From Ilyobacter_A sp963668015 (GTDB lineage: Bacteria; Fusobacteriota; Fusobacteriia; Fusobacteriales; Fusobacteriaceae), in assembly GCA_963668015.2 (NCBI GenBank), contig CAXXCR010000008.1, positions 23,159 through 87,158 on the forward strand: a stretch of DNA of 64,000 nt, in the 5' to 3' direction. Made by a program: the position numbers and the translations under genes. This document shows positions 9,024 through 18,152 of the stretch, piece by piece (position 1 is the first letter of the stretch; the number at the start of each line of letters is the position of its first letter). The notes beneath the pieces were generated by a model. That model was not told the origin of the DNA. It saw only the letters and a program-made list of their open reading frames with translations, and did no database searches.

Positions 9024-11102
9024 ATGGCGAGAAAAGTTTCTTTAGAAAAAACAAGAAACATTGGAATAATGGCCCATATCGACGCCGGTAAAACTACTAC
9101 AACTGAGAGAATACTATTCTACACAGGGGTAGAGCACAAAATCGGAGAAGTTCATGATGGGGCAGCTACAATGGACTGGATGGAACAAGAGCAAGAAAGA
9201 GGAATCACAATAACTTCTGCTGCGACTACATGTTTCTGGAGAGAAAACAGGGTAAATATAATAGACACACCAGGACACGTGGACTTCACGGTAGAAGTTG
9301 AAAGATCATTAAGAGTACTAGATGGATCAGTTGCTGTATTCTCAGCAGTTGATGGAGTGCAACCTCAGTCTGAAACTGTATGGAGACAGGCTGACAAGTA
9401 CGGAGTACCTAGAATGGCTTTCTTTAACAAAATGGATAGAGTTGGAGCAGACTTCGAAATGTGTGTAAATGACATAAGAGAGAAGTTAGGATCTAACCCT
9501 GTACCTATTCAGCTTCCTATCGGAGCAGAGGACTACTTTGAAGGTGTAATTGACCTTATTCAGATGAAAGAACTTATCTGGACAGGTGAAGAAATGGGAG
9601 CTGCTTACGACGTAAGAGAAATAAGGGCTGACTTAGCTGACAAAGCTGAAGAATATAGAGAAAAATTAATCGAGTCTATCGTTGAAACTGACGATGAGCT
9701 TATGGAAAAATTCTTCGGAGGAGAAGAAATCTCTGAAGAAGAACTAAAAGCAGCTTTAAGAGCAGCTACTATAGCAAATGCAATAGTTCCTGTAACTTGC
9801 GGAACTGCTTTCAAAAACAAAGGAGTTCAGCCGCTACTTGACGCAGTTGTTGACTTTATGCCATCTCCACTAGATATCGGAGCGGTAAAAGGAACTGACG
9901 TTAAAGACGCAGAGAAAGCTATGGAAAGAAAACCAGCTGACGACGAGCCGTTCTCAGCACTAGCTTTCAAAATCATGACTGACCCATTCGTAGGGAAGCT
10001 TGCTTTCTTCAGAGTTTACTCAGGGCTTCTTGAAAAAGGATCTTATGTACTAAACTCAACTAAAGGTAAAAAAGAAAGAATGGGAAGAATACTGCAAATG
10101 CACGCTAACAAAAGAGAAGAGATCGAAGTAGTTTACTGCGGAGATATAGCTGCTGCTGTAGGACTTAAAGATACTGTAACTGGGGACACACTTTGTAGCA
10201 TGGATGATCCAATCATACTTGAAAAAATGGAATTCCCTGATCCAGTTATCTCGGTAGCTGTTGAACCGAAAACAAAAGTTGACCAAGAAAAAATGGGTAT
10301 CGCTCTTGCTAAACTAGCAGAAGAAGACCCAACATTCCAAGTTAAAACTGACGAGGAAACTGGTCAAACTATAATCTCGGGAATGGGAGAACTTCACCTT
10401 GAAATTCTTGTAGACAGAATGAAGAGAGAGTTCAAAGTAGAATCTAACGTAGGTAAACCACAAGTTGCTTACAGAGAAACTATCACAGGAAACAGCGATA
10501 CGGAAGTTAAGTACGCAAAACAATCTGGTGGTAGAGGACAATACGGACACGTTAAGATCCAAGTTGAACCTAACCCAGGAAAAGGATATGAATTTGTCAA
10601 CAAGATCAGTGGAGGGGTTATTCCAAGAGAGTACATCCCGGCTGTAGACAAAGGTATCAAAGAAGCTCTTGAAGGCGGAGTTGTAGCAGGATTCCCGATG
10701 GAAGACGTTAAAGTAACTCTTTACGATGGTTCTTACCATGATGTCGACTCGTCAGAGATGGCATTTAAAATTGCCGGGTCAATGGCTATGAAAAAAGCTG
10801 CAAGAGAAGCTAACGCTGTAATTCTAGAGCCTGTATTCAAAGTGGAAGTAACAACTCCAGAAGAGTACATGGGAGACCTTATTGGTGACCTTAACTCTAG
10901 AAGGGGTATGGTATCTGGTATGACTGACAGAGCAGGTGCTAAAATAATAGATGGAAAAGTTCCTCTATCGGAAATGTTTGGATACGCTACTGACTTAAGA
11001 TCTAAATCTCAAGGAAGAGCAACTTACGCTATGGAATTCTCTGAGTATGCACAAGTTCCAGCTGGAATCCAAAAAGAAATCGTAGAAGAGAGAATGAAGT
11101 AA
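9024..11102 (+). CDS. fusA: translation elongation factor G
   Basis: 692 residues. GTPase motifs: AHIDAGKTTTTE (P-loop), DTPGHVDFT (G3) and NKMDRVGADF (G4), followed by domains II-V to residue 692. It drives ribosomal translocation. SD GAGGAGG. Full length for the family, third gene of the str operon. The codon set (AGA, GGA, ACA with C-ending Asn/Lys-partner codons) is typical of the highly expressed genes here. Confidence 0.99.
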   Translation: MARKVSLEKTRNIGIMAHIDAGKTTTTERILFYTGVEHKIGEVHDGAATMDWMEQEQERGITITSAATTCFWRENRVNIIDTPGHVDFTVEVERSLRVLDGSVAVFSAVDGVQPQSETVWRQADKYGVPRMAFFNKMDRVGADFEMCVNDIREKLGSNPVPIQLPIGAEDYFEGVIDLIQMKELIWTGEEMGAAYDVREIRADLADKAEEYREKLIESIVETDDELMEKFFGGEEISEEELKAALRAATIANAIVPVTCGTAFKNKGVQPLLDAVVDFMPSPLDIGAVKGTDVKDAEKAMERKPADDEPFSALAFKIMTDPFVGKLAFFRVYSGLLEKGSYVLNSTKGKKERMGRILQMHANKREEIEVVYCGDIAAAVGLKDTVTGDTLCSMDDPIILEKMEFPDPVISVAVEPKTKVDQEKMGIALAKLAEEDPTFQVKTDEETGQTIISGMGELHLEILVDRMKREFKVESNVGKPQVAYRETITGNSDTEVKYAKQSGGRGQYGHVKIQVEPNPGKGYEFVNKISGGVIPREYIPAVDKGIKEALEGGVVAGFPMEDVKVTLYDGSYHDVDSSEMAFKIAGSMAMKKAAREANAVILEPVFKVEVTTPEEYMGDLIGDLNSRRGMVSGMTDRAGAKIIDGKVPLSEMFGYATDLRSKSQGRATYAMEFSEYAQVPAGIQKEIVEERMK

Positions 11103-11118
11103 TAAAAATGATTTAAAA

Positions 11119-11141
11119 GGCTCGCCCCTTCAGGGGCGGCC
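11119..11141 (+). promoter_or_regulatory. GC-rich hairpin between fusA and tuf
   Basis: CGCCCC-TTCA-GGGGCG core extended by GGC/GCC. No T tract follows, so it is more likely a processing, stability or pausing element than a terminator. It stands out against very AT-rich surroundings. Confidence 0.6.
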
Positions 11142-11177
11142 TATAAAAATATTAAAATAGAATATCAGGAGGAAAAA

Positions 11178-12362
11178 ATGGCTAAACAAAAGTTTGAAAG
11201 AACTAAACCACATGTTAACATTGGAACAATCGGACACGTAGATCACGGTAAAACTACAACTACAGCAGCTATCTCTAAAGTGCTGTCTGAAAAAGGACTA
11301 GCAGAAAAAGTTGATTTCGCAAACATCGACCAAGCACCAGAAGAAAGAGAAAGAGGAATCACAATCAATACAGCTCACATCGAGTACGAAACAGAAGCTA
11401 GACACTACGCTCACGTTGACTGTCCAGGCCATGCTGACTATGTTAAAAACATGATCACAGGAGCAGCTCAAATGGATGGAGCTATCCTAGTAGTATCAGC
11501 AGCAGACGGACCAATGCCTCAAACAAGAGAGCATATCCTACTTTCAAGACAGGTTGGTGTACCTTACATCGTAGTATACCTAAACAAATGTGATATGGTA
11601 GACGACGAAGAGTTACTAGAATTAGTAGAGATGGAAGTAAGAGAATTACTATCTGAGTACGGATTCCCAGGAGACGACATACCAGTAATAATGGGATCTT
11701 CATTAGGTGCAATGAATGGTGAAGAAGAATGGGTAGACAAAATCATGGAGCTTATGGGAGCAGTGGATGAGTACATACCAACTCCAGCAAGACCAGTAGA
11801 CCAACCATTCCTAATGCCAGTAGAAGACGTATTCACTATCACAGGTAGAGGAACAGTTGTAACAGGAAGAGTAGAAAGAGGAATCGTAAAAGTAGGAGAA
11901 GAAGTTGAGATCATCGGTATCAGAGACACTAAAACAACTACTTGTACAGGTGTAGAGATGTTCAGAAAACTTCTTGATCAAGGAGAAGCAGGAGACAACA
12001 TCGGAGCACTATTAAGAGGAATCAAAAAAGAAGACGTAGAAAGAGGACAAGTATTAGCTAAACCAGGATCAATCACTCCTCATACAGACTTCACATCAGA
12101 AGTATACGTACTAACAAAAGAAGAGGGAGGAAGACATACTCCATTCTTCACAGGATACAGACCACAATTCTACTTCAGAACAACTGATATCACAGGATCA
12201 GTAAACTTACCAGAAGGAGTAGAAATGGTAATGCCAGGAGATAACATCGAAATGACAGTATCATTAATTCACCCAATTGCGATGGAAGAAGGACTAAGAT
12301 TCGCGATAAGAGAAGGTGGAAGAACAGTAGCATCAGGTGTTGTTTCTACAATCGTTAAATAA
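11178..12362 (+). CDS. tuf: elongation factor Tu
   Basis: 394 residues. GHVDHGKTT about 19-27, switch II DCPGHADYV, NKCDMVDD for guanine specificity, and complete domains II and III ending TIVK. It delivers aminoacyl-tRNA to the ribosome. Strong SD AGGAGGAAAAAATG. Only copy in this window. The gene ends in TAA with no obvious terminator before the rpsJ promoter. Confidence 0.99.
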   Translation: MAKQKFERTKPHVNIGTIGHVDHGKTTTTAAISKVLSEKGLAEKVDFANIDQAPEERERGITINTAHIEYETEARHYAHVDCPGHADYVKNMITGAAQMDGAILVVSAADGPMPQTREHILLSRQVGVPYIVVYLNKCDMVDDEELLELVEMEVRELLSEYGFPGDDIPVIMGSSLGAMNGEEEWVDKIMELMGAVDEYIPTPARPVDQPFLMPVEDVFTITGRGTVVTGRVERGIVKVGEEVEIIGIRDTKTTTCTGVEMFRKLLDQGEAGDNIGALLRGIKKEDVERGQVLAKPGSITPHTDFTSEVYVLTKEEGGRHTPFFTGYRPQFYFRTTDITGSVNLPEGVEMVMPGDNIEMTVSLIHPIAMEEGLRFAIREGGRTVASGVVSTIVK

Positions 12363-12420
12363 TCAAAAGTTAAGGCTTGATTTTGGCCTGTAAATATGGC
12401 CAGAAACTCAAAAATAAAGC

Positions 12421-12449
12421 TTTTAATATTTTTAAAAGTGTGATATAAT
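12421..12449 (+). promoter_or_regulatory. likely promoter of the S10 operon
   Basis: Extended -10 TGATATAAT ending 12449; the 17-base-spaced -35 is poor (TTTTAA). It lies 98 bases before rpsJ. Confidence 0.65.
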
Positions 12450-12462
12450 AGTACAACTTACG

Positions 12463-12492
12463 GAATGGCGAAGGCTAATGCCCTCGCCGTTC
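12463..12492 (+). promoter_or_regulatory. S10-operon leader hairpin
   Basis: GAATGGCGAAGGC pairs with GCCCTCGCCGTTC around loop TAAT (13 positions, one mismatch, one G-U). It would be at the start of the rpsJ transcript, the position where L4 controls the E. coli S10 operon. An L4-binding role is inference only. Confidence 0.6.
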
Positions 12493-12546
12493 TAATGAAA
12501 AAAAATAACGGACTTTGAAAATCGTATAGGAGGTGCAAGGCTTTAA

Positions 12547-12858
12547 ATGGCTTCAAACAAATTAAGAATTTATCTGAAAGCATATGATCATAAATTATTA
12601 GATCAATCTGCAAAAAAAATAGCTGATGTGGCGAAAAAATCAGGTGCTGAAATCGCAGGACCAATGCCATTACCAACGAAGATCAAAAAGTACACAGTGC
12701 TAAGATCTGTTCACGTAAACAAAGACTCAAGAGAGCAATTCGAAATGAGAGTTCACAAAAGAATGGTAGAGATCAAAAACTCAAACCAAGGAACTATCAA
12801 GTCGTTAACATCTGTTAACTTACCTTCAGGGGTGGGAATTGAAATTAAACAAGCTTAA
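12547..12858 (+). CDS. rpsJ: 30S ribosomal protein S10 (NusE)
   Basis: 103 residues; KLRIYLKAYDHKLLDQSAKKI start and the conserved GPMPLPTK loop that contacts 16S rRNA and, as NusE, NusB/NusG. AGGAGG lies 11 bases before ATG. First gene of the S10 operon. Confidence 0.99.
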   Translation: MASNKLRIYLKAYDHKLLDQSAKKIADVAKKSGAEIAGPMPLPTKIKKYTVLRSVHVNKDSREQFEMRVHKRMVEIKNSNQGTIKSLTSVNLPSGVGIEIKQA

Positions 12859-12940
12859 TTTTGTTTGATTTTCTTATTTTTGTAGGTTTATTATCGGTAT
12901 TATTTAGCTTAATATAGATGTAGCTTACAGAATAATACAA

Positions 12941-12975
12941 GTTGGCAGGTGGAACCACGAGGAACAGTTGTCAAC
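12941..12975 (+). promoter_or_regulatory. hairpin ahead of rplC
   Basis: GTTGGCAG pairs with TTGTCAAC (8 bp with G-U pairs) around a GGAACCACGAGGAAC-type loop, inside the 147-base rpsJ-rplC gap. No T tract. Possibly a second control or processing point within the operon. Confidence 0.45.
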
Positions 12976-13005
12976 CAATATATTATTTGATGGAGGGAGA
13001 AAAAA

Positions 13006-13632
13006 ATGTCAGGAATTTTAGGAAAGAAAATTGGAATGACTCAAATTTTCGAAGATGGAAAATTTGTTCCAGTTACAGTAGTAGAAGCGGGACCTAACTT
13101 CGTTTTGCAGAAAAAAACTTCTGAAAAAGAAGGATACTCAGCTATCCAATTAGGTTACGACGAGAAAAAAGAAAAAAACACAACTAAGCCTATGATGGGG
13201 ATCTTCAAAAAGGCAGGAGTTAAGCCTTTAAGATTCGTAAAAGAGCTTAGAATGGACTCTGTAGAAGGGTATGAGTTAGGGCAAGAGATCAAGGTTGACT
13301 CTTTAGCTGAAGTTGAGTACGTAGACATTACTGGTACTTCTAAAGGTAAAGGTACTGCAGGGGTTATGAAAAGACATAACTTCAGCGGAAACAGAGCTAC
13401 TCACGGGGTTTCTAGAAACCACAGACTTGGAGGATCGATCGGACAATCGTCATCCCCTTCAAAAGTATTAAAAGGGTTAAAAATGGCTGGTCAATTAGGT
13501 AACGCTGCGGTAACTGTACAAAACTTAAAAGTTGTAAAAGTTGACGTAGAGAACAATTTAATGCTGATAAAAGGTGCCGTTCCAGGATCTAAAAACGGAT
13601 ACTTAGTAATCAAGCCAGCTGTAAAGAAGTAA
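13006..13632 (+). CDS. rplC: 50S ribosomal protein L3
   Basis: 208 residues; MSGILGKKIGMTQIF start and the central loop HGVSRNHRLGGSIGQ that reaches the peptidyl transferase centre. SD GGAGGG. 147 bases separate it from rpsJ, unusually far for this operon. Confidence 0.99.
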   Translation: MSGILGKKIGMTQIFEDGKFVPVTVVEAGPNFVLQKKTSEKEGYSAIQLGYDEKKEKNTTKPMMGIFKKAGVKPLRFVKELRMDSVEGYELGQEIKVDSLAEVEYVDITGTSKGKGTAGVMKRHNFSGNRATHGVSRNHRLGGSIGQSSSPSKVLKGLKMAGQLGNAAVTVQNLKVVKVDVENNLMLIKGAVPGSKNGYLVIKPAVKK

Positions 13633-13658
13633 TTTGAGTTTGAGGAAGGAGGAGAATA

Positions 13659-14294
13659 ATGCCAGTTTTATTAGATATATACAATCTAGCAGGTGAGAAA
13701 ACAGGAACTGTAGAAGCTATGGATGCAGTTTTCGGAATCGAGCCTAATAAAGCTGTACTGCACGAAGTTTTGACTGCTGAATTAGCAGCGGCTAGACAAG
13801 GAACTGCAGCTACAAAAACAAGAGCGATGGTAAGAGGTGGAGGAAGAAAACCTTTCAGACAAAAAGGAACTGGAAGAGCTAGACAAGGTTCTATAAGAGC
13901 GCCTCATATGGTTGGAGGAGGAGTTACTTTCGGACCTCAACCAAAATCGTACGAGAAAAAAGTAAATAAAAAAGTAAGAAAATTAGCTATAAAATCAGCA
14001 CTTTCTGAAAAAGTTAAAGAAGGAAACATCGTAGTTATTGAAGGAACTATCGATACTCCTAAAACAAAAACAATAGTTGCTTTAACTAAAGCTGTGGAAG
14101 CAAACAATAAACAAATGTTTGTAGTAAACAACCTAGCTACTGAAGCTGACTTCAACTTATATCTATCAGCTAGAAACTTAGAGAATGCTGTTGTACTACA
14201 ACCAAACGAACTAGGTGTTTACTGGTTACTAAAACAAGATAAAGTGATCGTAACAAAAGAAGCACTTAAAGCTATCGAGGAGGTGCTAGCATAA
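13659..14294 (+). CDS. rplD: 50S ribosomal protein L4
   Basis: 211 residues. The exit-tunnel loop GGGRKPFRQKGTGRARQGS is intact about residues 65-85. L4 is the S10-operon autoregulator in E. coli, which is why the rpsJ leader hairpin at 12463 is worth noting. Its stop TAA shares a base with the rplW start. Confidence 0.99.
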   Translation: MPVLLDIYNLAGEKTGTVEAMDAVFGIEPNKAVLHEVLTAELAAARQGTAATKTRAMVRGGGRKPFRQKGTGRARQGSIRAPHMVGGGVTFGPQPKSYEKKVNKKVRKLAIKSALSEKVKEGNIVVIEGTIDTPKTKTIVALTKAVEANNKQMFVVNNLATEADFNLYLSARNLENAVVLQPNELGVYWLLKQDKVIVTKEALKAIEEVLA

Positions 14295-14581
14295 TGACTG
14301 CTTACGATATCATTAAAAAACCAATAATCACAGAGAAATCTGAGATAATAAGAAGAGACTCTAACAGATACACATTTGAAGTTAACGTAAAAGCGAATAA
14401 AATTCAAATAAGAAAAGCTGTAGAAGAGATCTTCGGTGTTAAAGTAGAAGATGTTGCTACTTCGAACATCAAACCTGTAACTAAAAGACACGGAATGAAA
14501 TTATACAAAACTCAAGCTAAGAAAAAAGCAATAGTAAAAGTAAAAGACGGAGACAAAATCACTTACTTTGAAGCTGTGTAA
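14294..14581 (+). CDS. rplW: 50S ribosomal protein L23
   Basis: 95 residues; YDIIKKPIITEKS start and the tunnel-exit surface that docks trigger factor and SRP. It overlaps rplD by one base (TAATG), and the SD GAGGAGG is inside rplD, so translation is coupled. Confidence 0.98.
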   Translation: MTAYDIIKKPIITEKSEIIRRDSNRYTFEVNVKANKIQIRKAVEEIFGVKVEDVATSNIKPVTKRHGMKLYKTQAKKKAIVKVKDGDKITYFEAV

Positions 14582-14636
14582 TGAGTTTTGTAGATGATTA
14601 TAGGTCTAAAATTTTCAAATGGAGGTAAAGAGGGTT

Positions 14637-15467
14637 ATGGCAATCAAAAAGCTAAAAGCTATGACTAACGGAACTAGACATATGTCGATTCTTGTTAGTG
14701 AAGATATAGACAAAGTAAGACCTGAGAAATCTTTGACTGTGCCTCTGAAATCTGCGTACGGTAGAGACAACGCTGGGCACAGAACTGGTAGAAACAGACA
14801 AAAAGGTCACAAAAGATTATATAGAATAATTGATTTCAAAAGAAATAAATTGGATGTACCTGCAAAAGTTGCAACAATAGAGTACGATCCAAACAGAACT
14901 TCTAACATAGCGTTACTACACTATGTGGATGGGGAAAAAAGATACATACTAGCTCCTAAAGGGCTTAAAAAAGGCGACACTGTAATGGCTGGATCAAAAG
15001 CTGAATTCAAGCCAGGTAACGCTTTAAAATTAAAAGAACTTCCAGTTGGTACTCAAATTCACAATATTGAATTACAACCTGGAAGAGGTGGACAAATCGC
15101 CAGATCTGCAGGAACTGCTGCAAGACTAGTAGCGAAAGAAGGGACATACTGTCACGTAGAGATGCCTTCTGGAGAGTTAAGACTAATCCACAAAGAGTGT
15201 ATGGCTACAATTGGTGAAGTAGGAAATTCTGAGCACGGACTAGTTTCAATCGGTAAAGCCGGAAGAAACAGAAATATGGGAAGAAGACCTCACGTAAGAG
15301 GATCTGCAATGAACCCAGTTGATCACCCTCACGGAGGAGGGGAAGGAAGATCTCCTATCGGAAGAAAATCACCAGTTACTCCATGGGGAAAACCTACACT
15401 TGGTAAGAAAACTAGAGGTAGAAAACAATCAGATAAGTTTATCGTAAGAAAAAGAAAATCTAAATAA
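14637..15467 (+). CDS. rplB: 50S ribosomal protein L2
   Basis: 276 residues from ATG 14637 (MAIKKLKAMTNG, the canonical L2 N-terminus). An upstream ATG at 14619 overlaps the GGAGG ribosome binding site and is rejected. The C-terminal block GSAMNPVDHPHGGGEG, with the histidine important at the peptidyl transferase centre, is complete. Confidence 0.98.
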   Translation: MAIKKLKAMTNGTRHMSILVSEDIDKVRPEKSLTVPLKSAYGRDNAGHRTGRNRQKGHKRLYRIIDFKRNKLDVPAKVATIEYDPNRTSNIALLHYVDGEKRYILAPKGLKKGDTVMAGSKAEFKPGNALKLKELPVGTQIHNIELQPGRGGQIARSAGTAARLVAKEGTYCHVEMPSGELRLIHKECMATIGEVGNSEHGLVSIGKAGRNRNMGRRPHVRGSAMNPVDHPHGGGEGRSPIGRKSPVTPWGKPTLGKKTRGRKQSDKFIVRKRKSK

Positions 15468-15491
15468 TTTCTGAGAGGAGGCAATGCTTAA

Positions 15492-15773
15492 ATGGCTCGT
15501 TCATTAAAAAAAGGACCTTTTATCGATCACCACTTAAAGAAAAAAGTTTTAGAAGCAGTTGAGAGTGGGAACATAAAAGCGATCATCAAAACTTGGTCTA
15601 GAAGATCAACTATTTTTCCTGAATTCGTTGGATTAACTTTCGGAGTATACAACGGTAAGAAGCATATACCTGTTCACGTAACAGATCAAATGGTTGGACA
15701 CAAATTAGGTGAATTTGCTCCAACAAGAACTTACCACGGACACGGTAAAGATGCTAAAAAAGGTAAAAAATAA
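15492..15773 (+). CDS. rpsS: 30S ribosomal protein S19
   Basis: 93 residues; MARSLKKGPFIDHHL start and the GHKLGEFAPTRTYHGH block. It sits in the 30S head near S13. SD GAGAGGAGG. Confidence 0.99.
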   Translation: MARSLKKGPFIDHHLKKKVLEAVESGNIKAIIKTWSRRSTIFPEFVGLTFGVYNGKKHIPVHVTDQMVGHKLGEFAPTRTYHGHGKDAKKGKK

Positions 15774-15823
15774 CAAAAAATAAATTCTTATTATAGACAG
15801 ATTTATGAGAGGAGGCTTTAATA

Positions 15824-16156
15824 GTGGAAGCTAAAGCAGTAACACGTTTTGTGAGACTATCTCCAACAAAAGCTAGACTAGTAGCTGACTTAGTAAGAGG
15901 CAAATCAGCTCTTCAAGCTTTAGATATACTACAGTTCACAAATAAAAAAGCGGCAACAATAATCAAAAAAACATTGGCATCGGCAATAGCTAATGCGACT
16001 AACAACTTCGATATGGATGAAGAAAAACTATACGTTTCGACTATAATGGTAAACCAAGGACCGGTTCTAAAAAGAATCAAACCAAGAGCTATGGGGAGAG
16101 CGGATATCGTAAGAAAACCAACAGCTCACGTTATTGTAGCGGTAAGCGAAAAGTAA
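15824..16156 (+). CDS. rplV: 50S ribosomal protein L22
   Basis: 110 residues with a GTG start (VEAKAVTRFVRLSPTKARLV). The tunnel-lining beta-hairpin KRIKPRAMGRADIVRKPTAH is intact. SD GAGAGGAGG. Confidence 0.98.
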   Translation: MEAKAVTRFVRLSPTKARLVADLVRGKSALQALDILQFTNKKAATIIKKTLASAIANATNNFDMDEEKLYVSTIMVNQGPVLKRIKPRAMGRADIVRKPTAHVIVAVSEK

Positions 16157-16172
16157 GAAGGAGGTACGAAGA

Positions 16173-16829
16173 GTGGGACAAAAGGTAGATCCTAGAGGAC
16201 TAAGACTTGGAATCACAAGAACTTGGGATTCTAACTGGTATGCAGATAAAAAAGAGTATGCTAAATACTTTCATGAAGATATTCAAATAAAAGACTTAAT
16301 CAAAAAAAGTTACTACCACGCTGGAATCGCGAAGATTAACATAGAGAGAACATCGCCTTCACACGTTGTTATCATAGTGCATACAGCAAAAGCTGGTATT
16401 GTTATCGGAAGAAAAGGTTCTGAAATTGAGTCTTTAAAAGTTAAACTACAAAAATTAACTGGTAAAAGAGTAACTATAAAAGTACAAGAAGTAAAACAAT
16501 TCAACAAGGACGCAGTACTTGTTGCAGAGAACATCGCGACAGCAATCGAGAAAAGGGTAGCTTACAAAAGAGCGGTTAACCAAGCTATAATGAGAGCTGA
16601 AAGAGCTGGAGCAAAAGGAATCAAAGTAATGGTTTCTGGAAGATTGAACGGAGCTGAAATCGCAAGATCTGAATGGTCAGTTTCAGGAAGTGTACCTTTA
16701 CACACGTTAAGAGCTGATATTGATTACGCAACAGCAACAGCACGTACAACTTATGGTGCTATCGGAATAAAAGTATGGATATTCCACGGTGAGGTTCTTC
16801 CAAGTAAAGAGGAAGGAGGGGAAAAGTAA
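16173..16829 (+). CDS. rpsC: 30S ribosomal protein S3
   Basis: 218 residues with a GTG start (VGQKVDPRGLRLGITRTWDSNWY). The KH-domain motif VIGRKGSEI is at about residue 78. It forms part of the mRNA entry pore. SD AAGGAGG. Confidence 0.99.
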   Translation: MGQKVDPRGLRLGITRTWDSNWYADKKEYAKYFHEDIQIKDLIKKSYYHAGIAKINIERTSPSHVVIIVHTAKAGIVIGRKGSEIESLKVKLQKLTGKRVTIKVQEVKQFNKDAVLVAENIATAIEKRVAYKRAVNQAIMRAERAGAKGIKVMVSGRLNGAEIARSEWSVSGSVPLHTLRADIDYATATARTTYGAIGIKVWIFHGEVLPSKEEGGEK

Positions 16830-16831
16830 TC

Positions 16832-17254
16832 ATGTTAATGCCTAAAAGAACAAAACACAGAAAAAGTTTCAGAGGTAGAATGAAAGGGAAAGCTCAAAGA
16901 GGTAACACAGTAGCTTTCGGTGAATTCGGATTACAAGCTGCAGAAGCTCATTGGATTACAAACAGACAAATTGAAGCGTGCAGGGTAGCTATAAACAGAA
17001 CTTTCAAAAGAGAAGGGGACACTTTCATAAGAATCTTCCCTGACAAACCTATTACAGCAAGACCTGCTGGAGTAAGAATGGGAAAAGGTAAAGGTAACGT
17101 TGAAGGTTGGGTATGCGTAGTAAAACCTGGAAGAATTATGTTCGAGGTTAGCGGAGTTAGTGAAGAACTAGCAGTTAAAGCACTGAGAAAAGCATCAATG
17201 AAACTACCTATCGCATGTAAAATCGTAAAAAGAGAGAACGGTGGTGAGAAATAA
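16832..17254 (+). CDS. rplP: 50S ribosomal protein L16
   Basis: 140 residues. ATG 16832 (MLMPKRTKHRK) is preferred to ATG 16838 because the MLxPKR start is common in the family and the GGAGGGG site is nearer. The GRxxF/ARPAGVRMGKGKG region is present. Its stop TAA overlaps the rpmC start by one base. Confidence 0.98.
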   Translation: MLMPKRTKHRKSFRGRMKGKAQRGNTVAFGEFGLQAAEAHWITNRQIEACRVAINRTFKREGDTFIRIFPDKPITARPAGVRMGKGKGNVEGWVCVVKPGRIMFEVSGVSEELAVKALRKASMKLPIACKIVKRENGGEK

Positions 17255-17436
17255 TGAAAGCCAAGGAAATAAGAGAGCTAGCAACAGAAGATCTAGTTGC
17301 AAAGTGTAAGGAGCTAAAGGAAGAATTATTCAACCTTAAATTCCAACTTTCATTAGGTCAACTAACTAATACTGCTAAAATAAGAGAAGTAAGAAGAGAC
17401 ATAGCTAGAATAAAAACTGTCTTAATCGAAAGATAA
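17254..17436 (+). CDS. rpmC: 50S ribosomal protein L29
   Basis: 60 residues, two helices with MKAKEIRELATEDL and LREVRRDIARIKT-type motifs. It lies beside L23 at the tunnel exit. One-base overlap with rplP. Confidence 0.98.
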   Translation: MKAKEIRELATEDLVAKCKELKEELFNLKFQLSLGQLTNTAKIREVRRDIARIKTVLIER

Positions 17437-17483
17437 GAATAGAATAGTTCGGATAAACATATTTATGTAAGGAGGTTAGGATC

Positions 17484-17735
17484 TTGCGTAACGAAAGAAA
17501 AGTAAGAGAGGGTATCGTTGTTTCTGATAAAATGGACAAAACTGTTGTTATTATGGAAGAAGTAATGGATTTCCACCCACTTTATAAAAAAAGAGTTAAA
17601 AAGACTGTTAAATATAAAGCGCATGATGAGAACAACGTTTGTCAAAACGGTGATAAAGTGAAAATCATGGAGACTAGACCATTATCGAAAGATAAAAGAT
17701 GGAGAGTTGTAGAGATATTAGAAAAAGCTAAGTAA
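17484..17735 (+). CDS. rpsQ: 30S ribosomal protein S17
   Basis: 83 residues from TTG 17484 (LRNERKVREGIVVSDKMDKTVVI). AAGGAGG is 7 bases upstream and no ATG fits. Single OB fold; primary 16S rRNA binder. Confidence 0.98.
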   Translation: MRNERKVREGIVVSDKMDKTVVIMEEVMDFHPLYKKRVKKTVKYKAHDENNVCQNGDKVKIMETRPLSKDKRWRVVEILEKAK

Positions 17736-17766
17736 TAATTAAGCTATTTGAGAGGAGGATAACTCA

Positions 17767-18135
17767 ATGGTACAACAACAAACAATCGTTAATGTTGCTG
17801 ATAACTCAGGTGCAAAAAAACTTATGGTTATTAGAGTACTAGGTGGATCTAAAAGAAGATTCGGAAGGATCGGAGACGTAGTTGTAGCATCAGTTAAAGA
17901 AGCTATCCCTGGCGGAAACGTAAAAAAAGGAGAGGTAGTTAAAGCTGTTATAGTTAGAACTAAAAAAGAGACTAGAAGAGAAGACGGTTCATATATAAAA
18001 TTTGATGACAATGCTGGAGTTGTACTTACAGCAAACTTAGAAGCTAGAGGAACAAGGATTTTCGGACCAGTAGCCAGAGAATTAAGAGCTAAAGGTTTTA
18101 TGAAAATAGTATCTCTTGCGCCTGAAGTATTATAA
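17767..18135 (+). CDS. rplN: 50S ribosomal protein L14
   Basis: 122 residues; start VQQQTIVNVADNSGAKKLMVIRV after Met. It is located at the subunit interface near L3 and L19. SD GAGAGGAGG. First gene of the spc section, with no promoter visible in the 31-base gap. Confidence 0.99.
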   Translation: MVQQQTIVNVADNSGAKKLMVIRVLGGSKRRFGRIGDVVVASVKEAIPGGNVKKGEVVKAVIVRTKKETRREDGSYIKFDDNAGVVLTANLEARGTRIFGPVARELRAKGFMKIVSLAPEVL

Positions 18136-18152
18136 GAGAGGAGGCAGAAATC

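Noticed and set aside
10314..10739. Long open frame opposite fusA, and similar frames opposite rpl/rps, tuf and eno genes
   Set aside because: Shadow frames created by the codon bias of highly expressed genes; no ribosome binding sites, and the plus-strand protein is certain.
14619..14636. Earlier ATG start for rplB
   Set aside because: The ATG overlaps the ribosome binding site GGAGG, and the family N-terminus begins at 14637.
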